A DNA stretch of 64,000 nucleotides, from contig CADCMR010000001.1 in assembly GCA_902802585.1 (NCBI GenBank), forward strand, positions 129,223 to 193,222. The letters run 5' to 3'. This document shows positions 42,102 to 50,715 of the stretch, piece after piece. The translations under genes were made by a program, and so were the position numbers. Numbering within the stretch: position 1 is the first letter of the stretch; the number at the start of each line of letters is the position of its first letter. The DNA is from an uncultured bacterium. Its GTDB lineage: Bacteria > Verrucomicrobiota > Lentisphaeria > Victivallales > UBA1829. The notes beneath the pieces were generated by a model, which did no database searches, was not told where the DNA came from, and was given only the letters and a program-made list of their open reading frames with translations.

Positions 42102-43829
42102 TCATGGGACCGCCGGATTGTCGCCGGGAGACCTGACCGTGCCGCCGTTGGCGTTTTTTGCCTCATTTGCGACGGCGGGGACGAGCCGGACCGCAAGATA
42201 TTTCTTGTGTCCGAGCTGACCTTCGAACTGAGGGACGATCGATCTATGCGCCGCTTCGACGCATTCTGTGAACGTTTCGAGATAACGTTTTCCCTTCCTG
42301 AGGATGACAAGTTCGTTCCCGAGCATGTCGAACCCCTCTTCGACGGTGCGGTAGGCGTAATGCTCGTCGGTTTCCTGGTCCTCGTCACAGATGAAGAATA
42401 CCTGCCTGCGGCGAGCGTTGTTCAACTCGGCGAGATACTTGATGCCGTCATGGTCCGCGTTCACGTTGAAGAAGAAGACCCGGTCATTGCCGGATGCACG
42501 TTCGATCGCCTCGACGAACGGACGGGAATCCTCCCGCGCGGAGATCGCCGGGACGATGCCGAGCACGAGGAACACCGCCATGGAGCAGCACGCCAGCGAG
42601 AAACGTTCCGTCCAGGATTCGTGCCCGCGGAAACAGTACACGGCGGCGGCGACGAGCAGGATGCCGCCGAGATAGTGGCAGTACGGGATCCACGCAGCCG
42701 GGACGAAGAAAAAGGATACGGTTATGCAGACGGCGATCCCGAGTGCGGCGGCGTACGGGAACAGCAGGAGCACAAGCCGTGCGAGCCGGACGATGCGGTC
42801 CCGCCAGGCGTCGGAGAGTTTCAGGTCGAGGCGGGCGTGGAGCATGCCCCATGCACTGGAGAGCGCCATGAACGGCACGGCGAGCGTCATGTAGCGCGTG
42901 TGCTGGCATCCGGGGATCGTGAGCAGGATCTCGACTGCGAACAGGAATCCGAGCCAGGGACCGACGGGCGCTTTCAGCAGGGCGCGTTTGCCCGCGATGA
43001 GCGTGTAGAGGAACGGGATGCTGAGCGGGGCGTAGGTCGGGAGGCTGCCAAGCAGATAGAACAGCACCGATCCGCCGTCCATCCGATTGCCGAACTGCCA
43101 TTCGTAGAACTGCGCCCACATCTCGTCGCCGCCGACCCGGTGCAGCAGCCACCACGCGAACCCGACGCATCCGGCAAGCACGAGCGCTCCCGCCGCGCCG
43201 AACGCGAAGAACTGTTTCCATCGGCCCGACATCGCGAGCCATCCCGCCGTGCCCGCGCCGAGCAGCACGGGCCCCATCGGTCCGCGGACCGCGAAGCAGA
43301 TTGCCAGAAGCGCCGCGAAAGCGAGCGTGGAAAGGAAGATGTTGAGTCGGTCTTCCTGGAGCAGGGCGACCATCGTGACGCCGGCGGCGCAGACGGGGAG
43401 GTCGATGCCGAACCCGAGGATGGCGTTGAAATACTCGAACGAGACCAGCGAGAGCATGAGCGCCCAGAGACCGAGACCCTTTTCCGCCTTCTCCCCGATC
43501 CGCCATGTCATTGCGATCGAATATGCCCCACAGACCATCGACGGCAGCGTCACTGTCCAGCGCGCCACCACGCGCCCGCAGAATGTCGCCAGCCACGACA
43601 GGATGAACATCGTCGACGGATAGTCGTAATACGGCTCGCCGAAGACGGTCGGGAATGGCGTGAGCGGGTAATCCGTCATGTCTCCCGTCATAAAGAGGAA
43701 GCGGACGTCGATCTTCACGCATTCGAGTCCGGCGGACCCGAGGAGGAATAGCGCGAGAATTGAGAGGAAGATGCTGGCGAACGTGTGTCTGCGTGCGAAA
43801 CTGGAAACGGCGTTGATGGCGTTTGACAT
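42102..43829 (-). CDS. GT39/ArnT-like membrane glycosyltransferase
   Basis: A 575-residue polytopic protein of the GT-C fold. About ten membrane segments are followed by a soluble C-terminal domain (about 440-575). The first loop carries the catalytic-type acidic region (residues 40-75, with GDMTDYPL and GEPYYDYPSTMF), as in GT39/PMT and ArnT enzymes that use polyprenyl-phosphate sugars. It would transfer a sugar to lipid A, a glycan or protein on the outer side of the inner membrane; the acceptor is unknown. It is transcribed alone, divergent from tkt. Confidence 0.8.
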   Translation of the reverse strand: MSNAINAVSSFARRHTFASIFLSILALFLLGSAGLECVKIDVRFLFMTGDMTDYPLTPFPTVFGEPYYDYPSTMFILSWLATFCGRVVARWTVTLPSMVCGAYSIAMTWRIGEKAEKGLGLWALMLSLVSFEYFNAILGFGIDLPVCAAGVTMVALLQEDRLNIFLSTLAFAALLAICFAVRGPMGPVLLGAGTAGWLAMSGRWKQFFAFGAAGALVLAGCVGFAWWLLHRVGGDEMWAQFYEWQFGNRMDGGSVLFYLLGSLPTYAPLSIPFLYTLIAGKRALLKAPVGPWLGFLFAVEILLTIPGCQHTRYMTLAVPFMALSSAWGMLHARLDLKLSDAWRDRIVRLARLVLLLFPYAAALGIAVCITVSFFFVPAAWIPYCHYLGGILLVAAAVYCFRGHESWTERFSLACCSMAVFLVLGIVPAISAREDSRPFVEAIERASGNDRVFFFNVNADHDGIKYLAELNNARRRQVFFICDEDQETDEHYAYRTVEEGFDMLGNELVILRKGKRYLETFTECVEAAHRSIVPQFEGQLGHKKYLAVRLVPAVANEAKNANGGTVRSPGDNPAVP

Positions 43830-44028
43830 GGACTGGGGGGGTGGATGGTGGTTTCGACGGCGGCGGTCCGGGCGGCGGAACGAAAAGGGCTGTTCCGGCG
43901 GAAACTGTCCGCGCGTCCGGGTCGGAGAAAACCGTCTGCCGTCTTCTGTTATTTTTGGAAAAACACCGCCGGTTGTGTGAAAAACAAAAAAACAGCGAAT
44001 AAAATAACCTCTTTTTTCGGAAATGCAA

Positions 44029-44056
44029 TTGCTTTTTCCAAAAAATGTGGTATCTT
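44029..44056 (+). promoter_or_regulatory. Promoter of transketolase
   Basis: TTGCTT and TATCTT are 16 bases apart. The position rules out the longer frame beginning at 44023 and supports the ATG at 44116. Confidence 0.75.
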
Positions 44057-44115
44057 TTGCGGTTGACCTTTTTTCTTTTTATCAAAACATACTCTCAAAA
44101 ATGAAAGGAAACGAG

Positions 44116-46101
44116 ATGGACGCAACCACTCTGCGCAAAGCCGCCGACACAATCCGCATTTTATCCGCCGAAGCGATCCAGAAGGCCAAGTCCGGGCATC
44201 CCGGCATGCCCATGGGCAACGCCGATTTCGCCATGGTCCTCTGGGCGAAGTACCTCCGCCACAATCCCGCCGATCCGACCTGGATCGGACGCGACCGCTT
44301 CGTGCTGTCCGCCGGACACGGCTCCATGCTGATCTATTCGCTTCTGCACCTCTTCAATTACGGTCTTTCCATGGACGAGCTGAAGAATTTCCGCCAGTGG
44401 GGCAGCCTGACACCGGGTCATCCCGAGTTCGGGCACACCAAGGGCGTCGATATCACGACCGGTCCGCTGGGAAGCGGTTTCGGCTCCGCGGTCGGCATGG
44501 CGATCGCCGCCAAGCAGTTCGCCGCCAGGATCGGCCTTGACAAGACGGACATCCAGCAGAGCCGCATCTTCGTGATCAGCGGCGACGGCTGCATGATGGA
44601 AGGCAACACCTCCGAAGCCGCCAGCCTCGCCGGCCACCTCAAGCTCGACAACCTCGTCGTGTTCTACGACGACAACAACATCACCATCGAGGGCAACACC
44701 GGCCTGGCGTTCACCGAGGACGTCGCCGCCCGTTACGCCGCCTACAACTGGCGCGTCATCCGCTGCGACGACGCCAACGACATCGCCAAGGTCGACGCCG
44801 CCCTCGCCGAAGCCGTCAAGACCGACGGTCGCCCGACCCTCGTCATCGGCAAGACCAAGATCGGGTACGGCGCTCCGAACAAGGCCGGTACCCACGGCTG
44901 CCACGGCGAACCCCTCGGCGACGAAGAACTTGCCGCCACGAAGGCGAACCTCGGCTGGACCGAAGAGCCCTTCACCGTCCCGCAGGCTGTCAAGGACATG
45001 CTCGCGGGTCGCGTGAAAGAGCTCGCCGCTGAAGCCGCCGCCTGGAACGAAAAGTTCGCCGCTTTCGTGAAGTCCGCCGACAAGGCGCTGATCGACAGCC
45101 TCATCAACCGCACTGTCCCGGAAAACATCCTCGACGAACTCCTCGCCGCCGCTCCGGTCGACAAACCGGTCGCCTCCCGCGCCTCCAGCGGAACCATCCT
45201 TCAGAAGGCTTCCGCGCTCGTTCCGGCGCTCGTCGGCGGCGCCGCCGACCTGGCTCCGTCCACCAAGACCGCGGTCAAGGGCGCGGGCGACTTCAGCGCG
45301 GAAGACCGCGCGGGCCGCAACCTGCACTTCGGCATCCGTGAGCTCGAAATGGGCATGGCGGGCAACGGCATGGCGCTGTTCGGCACCGCCATCCCGTACA
45401 CCTCCACGTTCGCGGTGTTCTCCGACTACATGAAGCCCGCGATCCGCCTCGCCGCGATCCAGAAGCTCCATGAACTCTACATCTTCACGCACGATTCCTT
45501 CTACGTCGGCGAAGACGGTCCCACGCACGAGCCGATCGAACAGCTCGCCATGCTCCGCAGCATTCCGGACATGACTGTGTTCCGTCCCGCCGAAGCCCAC
45601 GAAGTCGCGCACTGCTGGACCGCCGCCCTCAAGAAGCAGGGGCCCGTCGCCATGATGATGACCCGCCAGGACCTCCGTCCCTTCGACGCGGACCTCGCCG
45701 CGAAGATCGACGTGACCCGCGGCGCCTACATCCTCTCCGAGGACGCGGGCTTCGAGGCCGTCATCCTCGCCTCCGGCAGTGAAGTCAACCTGGCGCTCGA
45801 CGCCGCCGCGATCCTCCGGTCCGAAGGCCGCAAGGTCCGCATCGTGTCCGTCCCGTCCCTCGAGACCTTCCTCCGTCAGGACGCCGCTTTCCGCGAAAGC
45901 ATCCTGCCGAACGCCTGCCGCAAGCGCATCTCCATCGAAGCCGGCACGACCCCGATGTGGTATGCCCTCGTCGGCCTCGACGGCCTTGCGATCGGTCTGG
46001 ATCACTTCGGCGCGTCCGCCCCGTACAAGAAACTGGCGCAGGAATTCGGCTTCACGCCGGAAGCCGTCGCCGACAAGGTCCGCGCCTATCTCCAGGCGTA
46101 A
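44116..46101 (+). CDS. tkt: Transketolase
   Basis: A thiamine-diphosphate enzyme that moves two-carbon units in the non-oxidative pentose phosphate pathway, linking it to glycolysis. The 661-residue chain has SGHPGMPMG near 27, the TPP-binding segment GDGCMMEGNTSEAASLAGHL near 156, and GEDGPTHEPIEQL near 465, with the Glu of FGIRELEMGMAGNG near 405. The start at ATG 44116 follows AAAGGAAA and lies downstream of the promoter. Codons are strongly C-ending, fitting high expression. Confidence 0.97.
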   Translation: MDATTLRKAADTIRILSAEAIQKAKSGHPGMPMGNADFAMVLWAKYLRHNPADPTWIGRDRFVLSAGHGSMLIYSLLHLFNYGLSMDELKNFRQWGSLTPGHPEFGHTKGVDITTGPLGSGFGSAVGMAIAAKQFAARIGLDKTDIQQSRIFVISGDGCMMEGNTSEAASLAGHLKLDNLVVFYDDNNITIEGNTGLAFTEDVAARYAAYNWRVIRCDDANDIAKVDAALAEAVKTDGRPTLVIGKTKIGYGAPNKAGTHGCHGEPLGDEELAATKANLGWTEEPFTVPQAVKDMLAGRVKELAAEAAAWNEKFAAFVKSADKALIDSLINRTVPENILDELLAAAPVDKPVASRASSGTILQKASALVPALVGGAADLAPSTKTAVKGAGDFSAEDRAGRNLHFGIRELEMGMAGNGMALFGTAIPYTSTFAVFSDYMKPAIRLAAIQKLHELYIFTHDSFYVGEDGPTHEPIEQLAMLRSIPDMTVFRPAEAHEVAHCWTAALKKQGPVAMMMTRQDLRPFDADLAAKIDVTRGAYILSEDAGFEAVILASGSEVNLALDAAAILRSEGRKVRIVSVPSLETFLRQDAAFRESILPNACRKRISIEAGTTPMWYALVGLDGLAIGLDHFGASAPYKKLAQEFGFTPEAVADKVRAYLQA

Positions 46102-46141
46102 ACCGGACGCGGGTCGCACCGCGCAATAAACTGCATAATTA

Positions 46142-46186
46142 GTGCGCGAGCGCAAGCCGCGCACCGTATCAACACCGCTGGCGGTG
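46142..46186 (+). other. Two hairpins in the tkt-mreC spacer
   Basis: Before the terminator two further perfect hairpins occur: GTGCGCG/CGCGCAC (46142-46164) and CACCGC/GCGGTG (46173-46186). Together with the terminator they make a three-stem structure of about 75 bases. It may be only the 3' end of the tkt transcript or a small RNA; a weak -10-like ATAATT lies at 46135 but no clear -35 is visible. Confidence 0.4.
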
Positions 46187-46219
46187 CCGGTCGGGCGAAA
46201 AAAGCCCGACCGGAGTTTT
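46187..46219 (+). terminator. Intrinsic terminator after transketolase
   Basis: A perfect ten-base-pair stem (CCGGTCGGGC / GCCCGACCGG) with an A-rich loop is followed by AGTTTTCC. The T-run is short, so some readthrough into mreC is possible. Confidence 0.85.
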
Positions 46220-46279
46220 CCGTCTTTAGAGAAAACTTTTCCCGCCGGTTTTCCGCGGAAAGAAACCAGGAGTCAGACG

Positions 46280-47173
46280 ATGGCGTCGTCCAATTCGGCA
46301 ATCAGACCCAAAAAGAAACGCAATGTCCCGAGGATCGTCCTGTTCGCGGCGATTCCCGTGGTCCTTGCCGCCCTTGTTCTGACCGGGTTCTTCACGTTCC
46401 GCCGGACCCTGGCGCGTTTTTCCCTGGATTTCTATTATCCGTTCTTCCAGGCGGTGAAGCATGTCGAGCTCAGCGCGGCGCGCCAGGCGCTTGCGATGCA
46501 GCCCCGGCAGAAGCTTGCCTCCGCGGTGGAACAGCTTCAGCGCCAGAATGCCATGCTTGCGGCGCAGGTGCAGCGCCTCCGCGAGCTGGACGCCGACAAC
46601 GAGCGCCTCCGCCAGGAGCTCCGCATGCCGCGCTGGTCCGGCTATAACGAGGTCTACGCGGAAGTCATCCTGCGCGATCCGTCCACCTGGAGCGAACAGT
46701 TCGTGATCTCCAAGGGCCTGAACGACGGCATCGAGACTGGCGACCTGGTTCTGACGTTCGATTTCGCGCCGCGCGGCGGCACCCCGCAATGCGTGCTCGC
46801 CGGACGCGTGGTCGAGACGTCCGACCGGACTTCGGTCGTCGCCACGGTCGTCAACCCCGCCTGCCGCCTGAGCGTCACGCTGGCGGAGTCCAGCGCGAAC
46901 GGCACCCTGACCGGAAACGGCTCATCCTCCATGACCGCGCTGATCTCGCGCCTGCCGCTGAAGAACAAATACGGCATCGGCGAAATGGTCCTGACGAGCG
47001 GATTTTCCGAGCGTACCCCGCGCGGCGTCTGCGTCGGCTACCTGACCGACGCCCCGGTCGGCGCCAACCGCGCGGCGGTGGTGCACGACGGCGGACTGTA
47101 CGCCGAAGCGTGGATGACGCCGGCGGTCTCGCTGGACGCGATCCGGTTTGTGGTGGTTCTGGCGGGGAAATGA
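46280..47173 (+). CDS. mreC: Rod-shape protein MreC
   Basis: MreC is a periplasmic scaffold of the elongasome that activates PBP2. The 297-residue protein has a basic cytoplasmic start (IRPKKKRNVP), one membrane segment (about 18-40), a coiled coil (about 75-120, with LRELDADNERLRQELRM), and the paired beta domains typical of MreC. The latter include VISKGLNDGIETGDLV near 165 and YGIGEMVLTSGFSERTPRGVCVG near 235. The ATG follows AGGAG. mreB is not upstream: transketolase and its terminator are, so mreB is elsewhere. Confidence 0.87.
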   Translation: MASSNSAIRPKKKRNVPRIVLFAAIPVVLAALVLTGFFTFRRTLARFSLDFYYPFFQAVKHVELSAARQALAMQPRQKLASAVEQLQRQNAMLAAQVQRLRELDADNERLRQELRMPRWSGYNEVYAEVILRDPSTWSEQFVISKGLNDGIETGDLVLTFDFAPRGGTPQCVLAGRVVETSDRTSVVATVVNPACRLSVTLAESSANGTLTGNGSSSMTALISRLPLKNKYGIGEMVLTSGFSERTPRGVCVGYLTDAPVGANRAAVVHDGGLYAEAWMTPAVSLDAIRFVVVLAGK

Positions 47174-47189
47174 CGGCGGGGAGGGGACG

Positions 47190-47675
47190 ATGTTCGCATT
47201 CATCTACTTCACGTTCTGGTCCATCCTGCTTCTGGTCGCGGAAACGCTTCTGCGGTCGGCTGTGCTGTCCGTCCCCCTGCTCGCGTTTTTCTTCGCCGCT
47301 GCTGCGTTCGTGATCTCGCCCGGAATGGCGCTCGTGTTCGCGCTGCTGTCCGGGATTGCGATGGATTTCGTGCTGGGGTACGCCATGCCGTGGGACGGCC
47401 TGCTGCTGCCGTTCCTGACGCTTCCCGCTTTCTTTTTGAAAAAAAAGGTCCGCTTCGCGCCCGACGTGCTTGAATTCCTCGCCGGTGCGATGATCCCGCC
47501 TCTCATGGCGCTTCCGCACATCTGGACTTCGCTTACGACGCCGGACGGGTTTGCCTCCCTGCTTATGTCCTGCCTGTTCGGCGCGGTCCTCTTCCCGGTT
47601 GTGGCCGCCCTGGTCTCGCATTCCGCCGCCCGCCTGAGAATCGGGTCCGCGGCCGCCGGAAACGGGGGCGCCTGA
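47190..47675 (+). CDS. mreD: MreD-like rod-shape membrane protein
   Basis: A 161-residue protein with about five membrane segments and little sequence conservation, as is usual for MreD. It is named mainly by position between mreC and a PBP2 gene. Segments include FLTLPAFFLKKK near 75 and the early FTFWSILLLVAETLL. The ATG follows GGGGAGGGG. Its TGA stop shares a base with the PBP2 start (TGATG), so translation is coupled. Confidence 0.75.
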   Translation: MFAFIYFTFWSILLLVAETLLRSAVLSVPLLAFFFAAAAFVISPGMALVFALLSGIAMDFVLGYAMPWDGLLLPFLTLPAFFLKKKVRFAPDVLEFLAGAMIPPLMALPHIWTSLTTPDGFASLLMSCLFGAVLFPVVAALVSHSAARLRIGSAAAGNGGA

Positions 47676-49483
47676 TGCCGGAAAACAAAAAAGAGAGCTT
47701 CCTGATCGACGCTTTCGTGGTTCGCGTCGGAATCCTGGCGCTTTTTGCCTTCCTGCTGTTTTCCGTGCTGGTGATCCGCCTGTGGCAGATGCAGGTGATC
47801 CGTTCATCCGACTATGAATACAAGGACCGCAAGCAGAGCGCGCGCCGCATCCGGATCCCCGCCATGCGCGGCGAGATCCTGGCGCGCGACGGCACGCTGA
47901 TCGTGCGGAACAGACCGTCGTTCAACGTGCTGTTCCACCCCGGCGAAATGGCGACGGAGCGTTCGCGCGACCGTGCGCAGTACATCATGGATCAGGCGGA
48001 CCAGGTTGCGGCCGTGCTCGGGCGCAACAATCCTCTTACGCTCGAAAATGTCCGCCGTCACCTCAACTACCAGCCCGGTCTCCCGCTCACCGCGTTCAAG
48101 GACCTCTCCGACGAGGAACGCGGCCGCCTGGACGAGCTTTTCCCGCCGGTCCGCGGTCTGGAGGTGACCGCCGAACCGATGCGCGAATACCCGTTCGGCA
48201 GCCTCGCCGCCCAGCTGATCGGCTATGTGGGCAACGAAGATCCGGGCGACGCGGACGACCGCCGCGAATATTTCTATTATCTGCCGAGCCTGGAGGGGCG
48301 CTCCGGGCTGGAATTCCAGTACAACGAAAAGCTGGCGGGCAAGGCGGGCAGCCAGTTCGTGATGGTGAACAGCAACGGATTCGTGTACGAACAGCTGGAG
48401 GAGCCGACGCCGCCGGAAAACGGCTACGACCTGCGCCTGACGCTGGACATCGACGGTCAGCTTGCCGCGGAGCGCGCCCTGCGCGGACACCTCGGGTCGA
48501 TCGTGGTCGTGAGCGCAAATTCCGGCGCGGTCCGCGTCCTGGCATCCTCGCCGACCTTCCCGCTTTCGGACTTCGTCCCTTCCATTTCCCGCGTGCGCTA
48601 CAGGGAACTTGCCGAGGATCCCGGAAAACCGTTCCTGAACCGCGCCGTTCAGGGATCCTACATGCCGGGTTCTACCATCAAGCCGCTGACCGCGCTCGCC
48701 GCGCTCGAAAACGGCATCCCGGAGACGAAGACCTACGACTGCGAGGGGCTCACGCATTATGGATACTCCGGCGGGATTCACTGCACCGGGATTCATCACG
48801 AACTGGACATGCGCCACGCGATCATGAAGTCGTGCAACGTGTATTTCGTGGAACTCGGCGTCGAAGTCGGCATCAATGCGCTCAGCCGCATGTTCGCGTC
48901 AGCCGGAATCGGGACCAAGACCGGGATCGAGGTCGCCGAGCGCGCCGGGTATTTGCCGCAGGACGGTCCGAAGTGGAACGAAAACGAGACCGCGTACGTC
49001 AGCATCGGACAGGGCAAGGTCGAAGTCACGCCCCTTCAGGCAGCCGTGTTCTACGCCGCCATTGCCAACGGCGGAACCATGTACAAGCCGTACCTGATCG
49101 ACCATATCTACGACCATGACCGCCTGACCGGGAACCGGTTGAGCGTGTTTGACGCCGTGCCCCTCAAAACGGGCAGGCTTGCCGCCTCGGCAAAATCGCT
49201 GGACGTGGTCCGCGAGGGCATGTACATGGTCGTGCACGATTCCGGCGGTTCAGGACGGCGCGGCAATATCCCGTCCGCCGAACTCTACGCGAAGACCGGC
49301 ACGGCGAACGTCGGAACCGGAACGAAAGCCACGAAGAACACCTGGTTCAACGGCTTCGTGAAACATCCGCGCACCGGCGAGCTTCTGGCTTTTGCGGCGG
49401 TGATCGAACACGGCGAATCCGGCGGCGGCACCACCGCCCCGGTCGTGGCGAAGATGCTTACGGAATGGTTTTCCCGCGATTAA
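47675..49483 (+). CDS. mrdA: Penicillin-binding protein 2 (elongation transpeptidase)
   Basis: A class B PBP that crosslinks peptidoglycan during cell elongation. The 602-residue protein has one N-terminal membrane segment (about 18-38) and a pedestal region with AMRGEILARDGTLI near 63. The transpeptidase domain has the active-site Ser in PGSTIKPL near 332, KSCN (SxN type) near 388, and AKTGTA near 540. It would be anchored with its domain in the periplasm. It completes an mreC-mreD-mrdA operon; the usual partner rodA does not follow. Confidence 0.95.
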   Translation: MPENKKESFLIDAFVVRVGILALFAFLLFSVLVIRLWQMQVIRSSDYEYKDRKQSARRIRIPAMRGEILARDGTLIVRNRPSFNVLFHPGEMATERSRDRAQYIMDQADQVAAVLGRNNPLTLENVRRHLNYQPGLPLTAFKDLSDEERGRLDELFPPVRGLEVTAEPMREYPFGSLAAQLIGYVGNEDPGDADDRREYFYYLPSLEGRSGLEFQYNEKLAGKAGSQFVMVNSNGFVYEQLEEPTPPENGYDLRLTLDIDGQLAAERALRGHLGSIVVVSANSGAVRVLASSPTFPLSDFVPSISRVRYRELAEDPGKPFLNRAVQGSYMPGSTIKPLTALAALENGIPETKTYDCEGLTHYGYSGGIHCTGIHHELDMRHAIMKSCNVYFVELGVEVGINALSRMFASAGIGTKTGIEVAERAGYLPQDGPKWNENETAYVSIGQGKVEVTPLQAAVFYAAIANGGTMYKPYLIDHIYDHDRLTGNRLSVFDAVPLKTGRLAASAKSLDVVREGMYMVVHDSGGSGRRGNIPSAELYAKTGTANVGTGTKATKNTWFNGFVKHPRTGELLAFAAVIEHGESGGGTTAPVVAKMLTEWFSRD

Positions 49484-49546
49484 ATTTATTCCAGTATATT
49501 GTTTCGCTTTTTCTGAAAAAAACTCAAAAAAAGTCCTGTTTGCCTG

Positions 49547-49575
49547 TTGATTTTTGCATGGAAGCGGGCTATAGT
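49547..49575 (+). promoter_or_regulatory. Promoter of the H1-like protein gene
   Basis: TTGATT and TATAGT are 17 bases apart. The distance to the ATG at 49760 is long (about 180 bases), leaving an untranslated leader in which I see no gene. Confidence 0.7.
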
Positions 49576-49759
49576 ATCGTTGATTTCAGGGACCGGGTAC
49601 GGCTTTCCGGAGAAATCGCAGTCGCAAGATGTTTGAAATCAACATGGTTTTTTTGGTCCGGCGCGGATGCTCCGAATCGGATGCCATTTGTTTCGAACGG
49701 CGTTTCTCCGGCGTTCCGGGTCTAAAACTTCAACTGTGAATTTGGAGCAGAAAACGAAC

Positions 49760-50443
49760 ATGAAAGAGATTTTCAGCGACGGTCTTTCCGACATCTATGT
49801 TTCACGCGGTCTGGCTTTTCTTGATTTCTACCATCTCGTCCCCGATCAGTACGGGCGTCATGAACGGGTCCCCTTCCTTCGCGTTACGATTCCTATGACG
49901 AAACAGGGGTTCTTCGGTCTTTTCAATACAGGCGATGCCGTCGTGAACCATCTTGTCGAGGTCGGCATTCTTGAGGCTGAACCGGCAGACGGCACATCGG
50001 CGAAACAGACCGCCGCGCCCGCCGCCGGGAAGAAATCCGAAAAGAAGCCTGCCAAGCCAGCTCCCGCGAAGAAGGCGGAATCGAAGCCCGCGGCAAAAAC
50101 CGTCGACAAGACCCCCGCGAAGAAGCCCGCTCCCGTGAAGAAGGTGGAAGCCGCTCCTGCTCCTGTTCCCGCGAAGAAGCCTGCCGCGAAACCCATCCCC
50201 GCTCCTGTGAAGAAAACGGAAGCGAAACCCGCCGCGAAACCTGCTCCGGCAAAGAAAGCTGAAGCTCCGGCTCCTGCGAAGAAAGCGGAAGCGAAACCCG
50301 CCGCAAAATCCGCTCCGGCTTCTGCGAAGAAGGCGGAGGCGAAGCCCGCCGCAAAATCCGCTCCCGCGAAGAAAGTGGAAGCGAAACCTGTTCCGAAATC
50401 TTCCGCGAAGCCTGCGGCGAAGGGAAAAAAGCCCGCGAAATAA
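49760..50443 (+). CDS. Protein with AKP-rich histone H1-like tail
   Basis: A 227-residue protein in two parts. The first 75 residues form a compact domain starting MKEIFSDGLSDIYVSRGLAF, with PFLRVTIPMTKQGFFGLFN, of no family I recognise. Residues 80-227 are nearly all Ala, Lys and Pro (AAKPAPAKKAEAKPAAKS-type units), like eukaryotic H1 or bacterial Lys-rich DNA-binding tails. It would be strongly basic and could compact DNA or bind RNA, but this is inference. Its own promoter and terminator make it monocistronic. Confidence 0.8.
   Translation: MKEIFSDGLSDIYVSRGLAFLDFYHLVPDQYGRHERVPFLRVTIPMTKQGFFGLFNTGDAVVNHLVEVGILEAEPADGTSAKQTAAPAAGKKSEKKPAKPAPAKKAESKPAAKTVDKTPAKKPAPVKKVEAAPAPVPAKKPAAKPIPAPVKKTEAKPAAKPAPAKKAEAPAPAKKAEAKPAAKSAPASAKKAEAKPAAKSAPAKKVEAKPVPKSSAKPAAKGKKPAK
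50020..50440. repeat. Degenerate repeats encoding the AKP-rich tail
   Basis: Short GCGAAGAAG- and GAAGCGAAACCC-type units recur; a unit of about 45-50 bases is nearly repeated between 50277 and 50390. Such tracts are prone to length variation. Confidence 0.75.
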
Positions 50444-50475
50444 CTGGACGGATTCCTTATCCGTTCCATAACCGG

Positions 50476-50548
50476 ACCGTGCGCCGTCTCCATTTTTCTC
50501 CGGAACTGTCCGGAGGGAATCCGGGATGACCGCACGGTTTCTTTTTCC
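50476..50548 (+). terminator. Branched terminator of the H1-like gene
   Basis: Outer arms ACCGTGCG and CGCACGGT enclose an inner hairpin CTCCGGA/TCCGGAG. TTTCTTTTT follows. Confidence 0.8.
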
Positions 50549-50609
50549 GTCAATATCGTCCACGCGTATGCGGTTCCGCGCGCGAGCGCGTTTTTTGCAA
50601 AATAAAAGC

Positions 50610-50638
50610 TTGACAACGCGGGCATTCCGTGGTATATT
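50610..50638 (+). promoter_or_regulatory. Strong consensus promoter of nifJ
   Basis: A perfect TTGACA is followed after 17 bases by TATATT, about 78 bases before the start codon. It is the best promoter in the window. Confidence 0.93.
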
Positions 50639-50715
50639 AAAAGAATAATATTCTCCCAAATCATACATAGCTTCCAAGCTACACTTAACCCAAACCAGCA
50701 AAGGAAAAAACTCAA

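Noticed and set aside
49760-50443. AKP-rich tail as a frameshift or assembly artefact
   Set aside because: The frame stays open through the repeats, codons are consistent, and a terminator follows; it reads as a real protein.
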